DNA from: Tubiluchus corallicola
Taxonomy: Eukaryota > Priapulida > Priapulimorpha > Priapulimorphida > Tubiluchidae
Direction: 5' to 3'
Assembly: GCA_030141605.1 (NCBI GenBank)
Contig: JAQGDQ010002423.1
Location: 4,404 to 51,788 of the forward strand
Length of the DNA stretch: 47,385 nt
Below the pieces are notes generated by a model. The model ran no database searches. It was given only the letters and a program-made list of their open reading frames with translations, and was not told where the DNA came from. Shown piece by piece: positions 44,500-47,385 of this stretch. Both the position numbers and the translations under genes were made by a program. Position 1 is the stretch's first letter, and every line of letters begins with the position of its first letter.

Positions 44500-46725
44500 T
44501 TAATTTCTCTTAGCTTCATTTTCTATGTGAGCAAGTAGTTGTTGGGCTTGTTGGTGATTTAATTTCATCATTTTTTGTGCATAGACTTTGGCTTTGGGGT
44601 AGTTTTTTTGTCCTATAAATACAAAGGCGAGAGAATTGAGCAAGTCTATAGAATTAGGGTTTATTTCCAATCCTTTTAACAAGGCTTTTTCTGCTTCATT
44701 GTATTTTTTTATAGTAAGATAACATACACCAAGGTTGTAATATACGCGTGGATAGTTTTCTAAAAGTGTTGCTGCTGTTTTAAAGGTGTTTATAGCTTGT
44801 TCATATTGTTTTTCTTCTCCATATAGCATTCCCAGCGAGTAATAGGCTTCTCCATTGTGTGGTTCTATTTCTATGATGGTTTTTAGTTGCTGTTTGGCTT
44901 CTGTATTTCGATTGGTTTTGTTGTATAATACTGATAGGTTCATACGTGCGGGTATAAATAGGCTGTCCATTGCTATGGCAGTTTTGTATGCTTTTTCTGC
45001 TTCTGGGTATTTACTTAGTTTTTCGTTGTAAATGCCTATGTTCATTTGCCCCGTCTGAAAGTCAGCATTGATGTTAAGATGTGTAAGATACTCTTGTTCT
45101 GCTTTTTTCCAATACTCCAAGTCTTCGTTGTTAAGATTGGATATGTTGATGGTTGTAAGCAGTTCTGCTGCTTTTATTCTTATGCTTTTTATACTGTCTT
45201 TAAGCATTGGAAGGGCAAAGGGTACTAAGTCGTTGAGAGGCAGTATGTCTAATGCTTGTAGGGCGTGTAGCCTTACGAGGGGATGCTCGTCTTGTAAGGT
45301 GTGGTTCACAATGGGAATATAGGTGCTGTCTATGTAGTTTCTAAGATATTCTAAGGCAGTAGCTCTAGTAATGGCTGGCTGTTGTTGGTCTAATATGTGT
45401 TTTCTTATTTCTTCTCCTGCATTGGGTTGGTAGGTGATAGCTGCTGATAGTACATCGGCATAATTATGACTGGGCTTTTTGCCGTACCATTTTTCTATGG
45501 CATTGGCAGCCCATTGTGCCGTTTCTTGCTTTTTTGTGTGGCATTGGTTACAAGCGTTGGGCATCCCATATTTGGCGGATAGGTCAGGGCGTGGCACTCT
45601 AAAACTGTGGTCTCTACGGTAGTCGTTTACCATATAGTACTTTCCATCCATATGACAATTAATACATAGTGAAGCATCGGTGTTTGCTTTGTGTTTGTGG
45701 TGTGTGGGACTGTCGTATCTTTCGGGTATGTGGCATTTGGCACACAGGTCGTTAGTGTTTTTTTCTAACAATGCATAAGTATGTGGATGATGGCAGTCTA
45801 TACAAGTAACATTTGTGTGATACATTTTACTTTGCAAAAACGAACCATAGACATATACTTCAGAGAGTATTTGCCCATCGGGATAATAGAGGTTTTCTCT
45901 AAGGATGCTTGGGATATAATGATCCATAAACTTGCCTGTGAAGTCATAGTGTGGAGTAATTTGTGAGCGGAAGGAGTGACATCTGGCACAGTTATCTACA
46001 AACTGTTTATTATCACCTTCTTTGAAAGTTACAGGGATACCCATTTGCGAAGAGGTTAATGTTCCTATATCCTTGTATTTATGAGCATTAGCTACGTGTA
46101 TGGAGGAAGGACCGTGACAAGATTCACAAGCAACATTTATTTCATACCACGTGGTATTGTAACTTAAGTTGTGTGGGTCTAAGTTTTTTTTCAACTCTGT
46201 GGAGTGGCAATCAGCACACATCATATTCCAGTTCTGAGCCTGTTTTGTCCAATGTAGCCAATCGTGATGTTCTATTTTTCTTTCTTCCAGTTCGTAAAGG
46301 TGAAACCACTTATTGGAATCGCTGTCCCACGCAGCAGCAAGACACTGCAACTTTCCGTCAGGAAATTGAATAAGATATTGCTGTAATGGGGTGAAACCAA
46401 AGGTGTAATCTATTTTATATTCTTCATAGTCGCCATATGTACCTACTGTTCTGACGTAATAGCTGGTATCTTGTTTATAAAAATAAAATGTGTCATTTCT
46501 GTATACAAAGCTGGAATTATTGAAATCGCCTATAACTGTTTTTTCATTGGCTGTTTCCATTGACCTGTAATGGTGTGAGGTAAGCCATTCTTCATATTCT
46601 TTTTGATGACATTCTACACAACTTTTTGTTCCTGCATATTGTGGAGTGTTGTTTTGTGTTTCGTTGTTACAACTATTTGATAAAATAATAAGGATTAAAA
46701 AAAGGGGGAATAAATAAAGTTTCAT
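44500..46725 (-). CDS. Octahaem cytochrome c lipoprotein with HEAT and TPR repeats
   Basis: 741 residues. The signal peptide ends in a lipobox (LILIILSNSC, Cys19). There are eight CxxCH haem sites starting at residues 36, 170, 200, 246, 308, 328, 354 and 392. Residues about 410-545 look like HEAT repeats (ALEYLRNYIDS, HPLVRLHALQALDILPLNDL). Residues about 555-735 are TPRs (YPEAEKAYKTAIAMD, EAYYSLGMLYGEEKQYEQAI, RVYYNLGVCYLTIKKYNEAE). It is probably an outer-membrane or periplasmic electron carrier that docks partner proteins through the repeats. Such cytochrome-TPR fusions occur in environmental Bacteroidota; the redox partner is unknown. No NrfA-type CxxCK site is seen. Confidence 0.85.
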   Translation of the reverse strand: MKLYLFPLFLILIILSNSCNNETQNNTPQYAGTKSCVECHQKEYEEWLTSHHYRSMETANEKTVIGDFNNSSFVYRNDTFYFYKQDTSYYVRTVGTYGDYEEYKIDYTFGFTPLQQYLIQFPDGKLQCLAAAWDSDSNKWFHLYELEERKIEHHDWLHWTKQAQNWNMMCADCHSTELKKNLDPHNLSYNTTWYEINVACESCHGPSSIHVANAHKYKDIGTLTSSQMGIPVTFKEGDNKQFVDNCARCHSFRSQITPHYDFTGKFMDHYIPSILRENLYYPDGQILSEVYVYGSFLQSKMYHTNVTCIDCHHPHTYALLEKNTNDLCAKCHIPERYDSPTHHKHKANTDASLCINCHMDGKYYMVNDYRRDHSFRVPRPDLSAKYGMPNACNQCHTKKQETAQWAANAIEKWYGKKPSHNYADVLSAAITYQPNAGEEIRKHILDQQQPAITRATALEYLRNYIDSTYIPIVNHTLQDEHPLVRLHALQALDILPLNDLVPFALPMLKDSIKSIRIKAAELLTTINISNLNNEDLEYWKKAEQEYLTHLNINADFQTGQMNIGIYNEKLSKYPEAEKAYKTAIAMDSLFIPARMNLSVLYNKTNRNTEAKQQLKTIIEIEPHNGEAYYSLGMLYGEEKQYEQAINTFKTAATLLENYPRVYYNLGVCYLTIKKYNEAEKALLKGLEINPNSIDLLNSLAFVFIGQKNYPKAKVYAQKMMKLNHQQAQQLLAHIENEAKRN

Positions 46726-46754
46726 AGATTATATCTGTATAATTAAATCAATGG

Positions 46755-46762
46755 CAAATGTA
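46755..46762 (-). promoter_or_regulatory. -7 box for the cytochrome gene
   Basis: TACATTTG on the minus strand (TAnnTTTG), about 30 nt before the start codon. Confidence 0.45.
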
Positions 46763-46879
46763 TATAATTTTTCCTCAATTTTCTTGTGCTAAGAAGGTGA
46801 AAAAACAAGAATAAGAATAAAAAAGTAACTATATATATAAAATTGCACTACTTTTTTTACCTTAACTACCTATTGCACT

Positions 46880-46985
46880 ATCCTTAGTATGCTTTGTTGT
46901 AGAAAGTTAATAATTAGCAAGGAACGCTAAAAAATAGCTGCCTGTCTGTACTATTAAATTAGCATAAAATTGCATATAGTTACCT
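46880..46985. repeat. Diverged dispersed intergenic repeat, copy 3
   Basis: TCCTTAGTATGCTTTG to TTGCATATAGTTACCTGAAAA. The left part aligns with 39738-39822, the right part with 2460-2560 (TTGCATATAGTTGCC). It fills most of the 397-bp spacer 46726-47122 together with two promoters. Confidence 0.5.
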
Positions 46986-47039
46986 GAAAAGATATTTTAC
47001 CTTATTCATAAAAGAATAACTTATATTAGTTTATGGTTT

Positions 47040-47070
47040 TTTGCATAAACAGCATTTTTATCTAAATTTG
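47040..47070 (+). promoter_or_regulatory. Promoter of the DUF6913-like gene
   Basis: TTTG (47040-47043), 19-nt spacer, TAAATTTG (47063-47070): an exact -33/-7 pair, about 50 nt before the ATG. Confidence 0.75.
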
Positions 47071-47122
47071 TAAAATCATTACTTAACCGTAAAAAGAAAT
47101 GTTATATCTATATTAGATTCTT

Positions 47123-47385
47123 ATGGTCAATAAACTTAGACACCTTACTAAGAAATTTCGAAAACTGTTTTATAAAAGAAAACTTAAAGCCTATAACTTC
47201 GATACTGCAAAGTCTATTGGTATTGTAGCAAATGTTGAAACATCAGAAGATGCAGTCATTATTGAGAATTTTATAGATGAGCTAAAACAGCAAACAAAAA
47301 CAAGAATAAAAGCATTAGGATATGTTAAAGGAAAAAAAGAATTGCCAGCAACAAGTAAAAACATAAAACTAATAACAGATAAAGA
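47123..47385 (+). CDS. DUF6913-like protein, cut by the window end
   Basis: 87 codons visible. VNKLRHLTKKFRKLFYKRKL, then KAYNFDTAKSIGIVANVETS and IIENFIDELKQQTKTRIKAL match the opening of the small (about 170-180 residues) DUF6913 proteins of Bacteroidota, whose function is unknown. Start ATG chosen from the promoter upstream. Confidence 0.7.
   Translation, partial: MVNKLRHLTKKFRKLFYKRKLKAYNFDTAKSIGIVANVETSEDAVIIENFIDELKQQTKTRIKALGYVKGKKELPATSKNIKLITDK

Noticed and set aside
1-47385. tRNA and rRNA genes
   Set aside because: No cloverleaf-like or conserved rRNA sequence was noticed by eye; a tRNAscan-SE run would be decisive.

Overview
The window looks like a chromosome segment of a low-GC member of the Bacteroidota. 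The evidence is repeated TTTG-N17to21-TAnnTTTG promoters (the Bacteroidota -33/-7 consensus), A-rich leaders instead of strong Shine-Dalgarno sites, a fused SecDF, MORN/YwqK-type and LRR lipoproteins, and topoisomerase IV subunits of Bacteroidota type. I cannot name a genus.

Left host region (1-18.5 kb): alaS (cut by the window edge); a secreted MORN-repeat protein; an operon read leftward, kdnA-kdsB followed by a putative PD-(D/E)XK nuclease; a small secreted protein with a strong terminator; parE, a decayed DNA methyltransferase remnant, parC and aroK; a truncated NosD-like fragment between two copies of a 94-bp repeat; an LRR lipoprotein whose end is set by a G10 tract; and secDF, which carries an apparent single-base frameshift near its 5' end.

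Middle region (about 18.9-41.95 kb): a defective Mu-like contractile-tail prophage. The left end has a CI-like repressor, a palindromic operator with two divergent -7 boxes, and broken early genes (a frameshifted HTH gene and a transposase-like fragment). The head module is almost gone: a terminase-small-like gene and a tail-completion-like gene are reversed, the protease-scaffold gene stands alone, and the major capsid gene is a short fragment with an internal stop. Terminase large subunit and portal are absent. The tail module is nearly complete: sheath, tube, chaperone with a -1 frameshift site, tape measure, gpD-like, spike, W-like, amidase, membrane proteins, gpX-like, gpJ-like and gpI-like. 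Four different fibre-type genes (a YadA-like head with S74 chaperone, repeats with S74, LVIVD repeats, and tail collar) lie between the early remnant and the sheath gene. They are separated by long near-identical non-coding repeats. A glycosyltransferase gene broken by an 8-bp duplication sits next to them. The whole reads as a headless, perhaps tailocin-like element with a cassette bank of receptor-binding proteins. A nonsense codon in the W-like gene warns that it may simply be decaying.

At the right edge of the element, on the opposite strand, is a compact locus of about 120 nt: a Bacteroidota promoter, three perfectly complementary stems that form a pseudoknot, and a U-run. I read this as an unrecognised structured small RNA.

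Right host region (42-47.4 kb): elbB, proA, an octahaem cytochrome c/TPR lipoprotein, and the start of a DUF6913-like gene. A diverged dispersed intergenic repeat appears near 2.5, 39.8 and 46.9 kb.

Several frameshifts lie in short homopolymers, so raw-read checks matter. The 8-bp duplication and the nonsense codons are harder to explain as sequencing errors.
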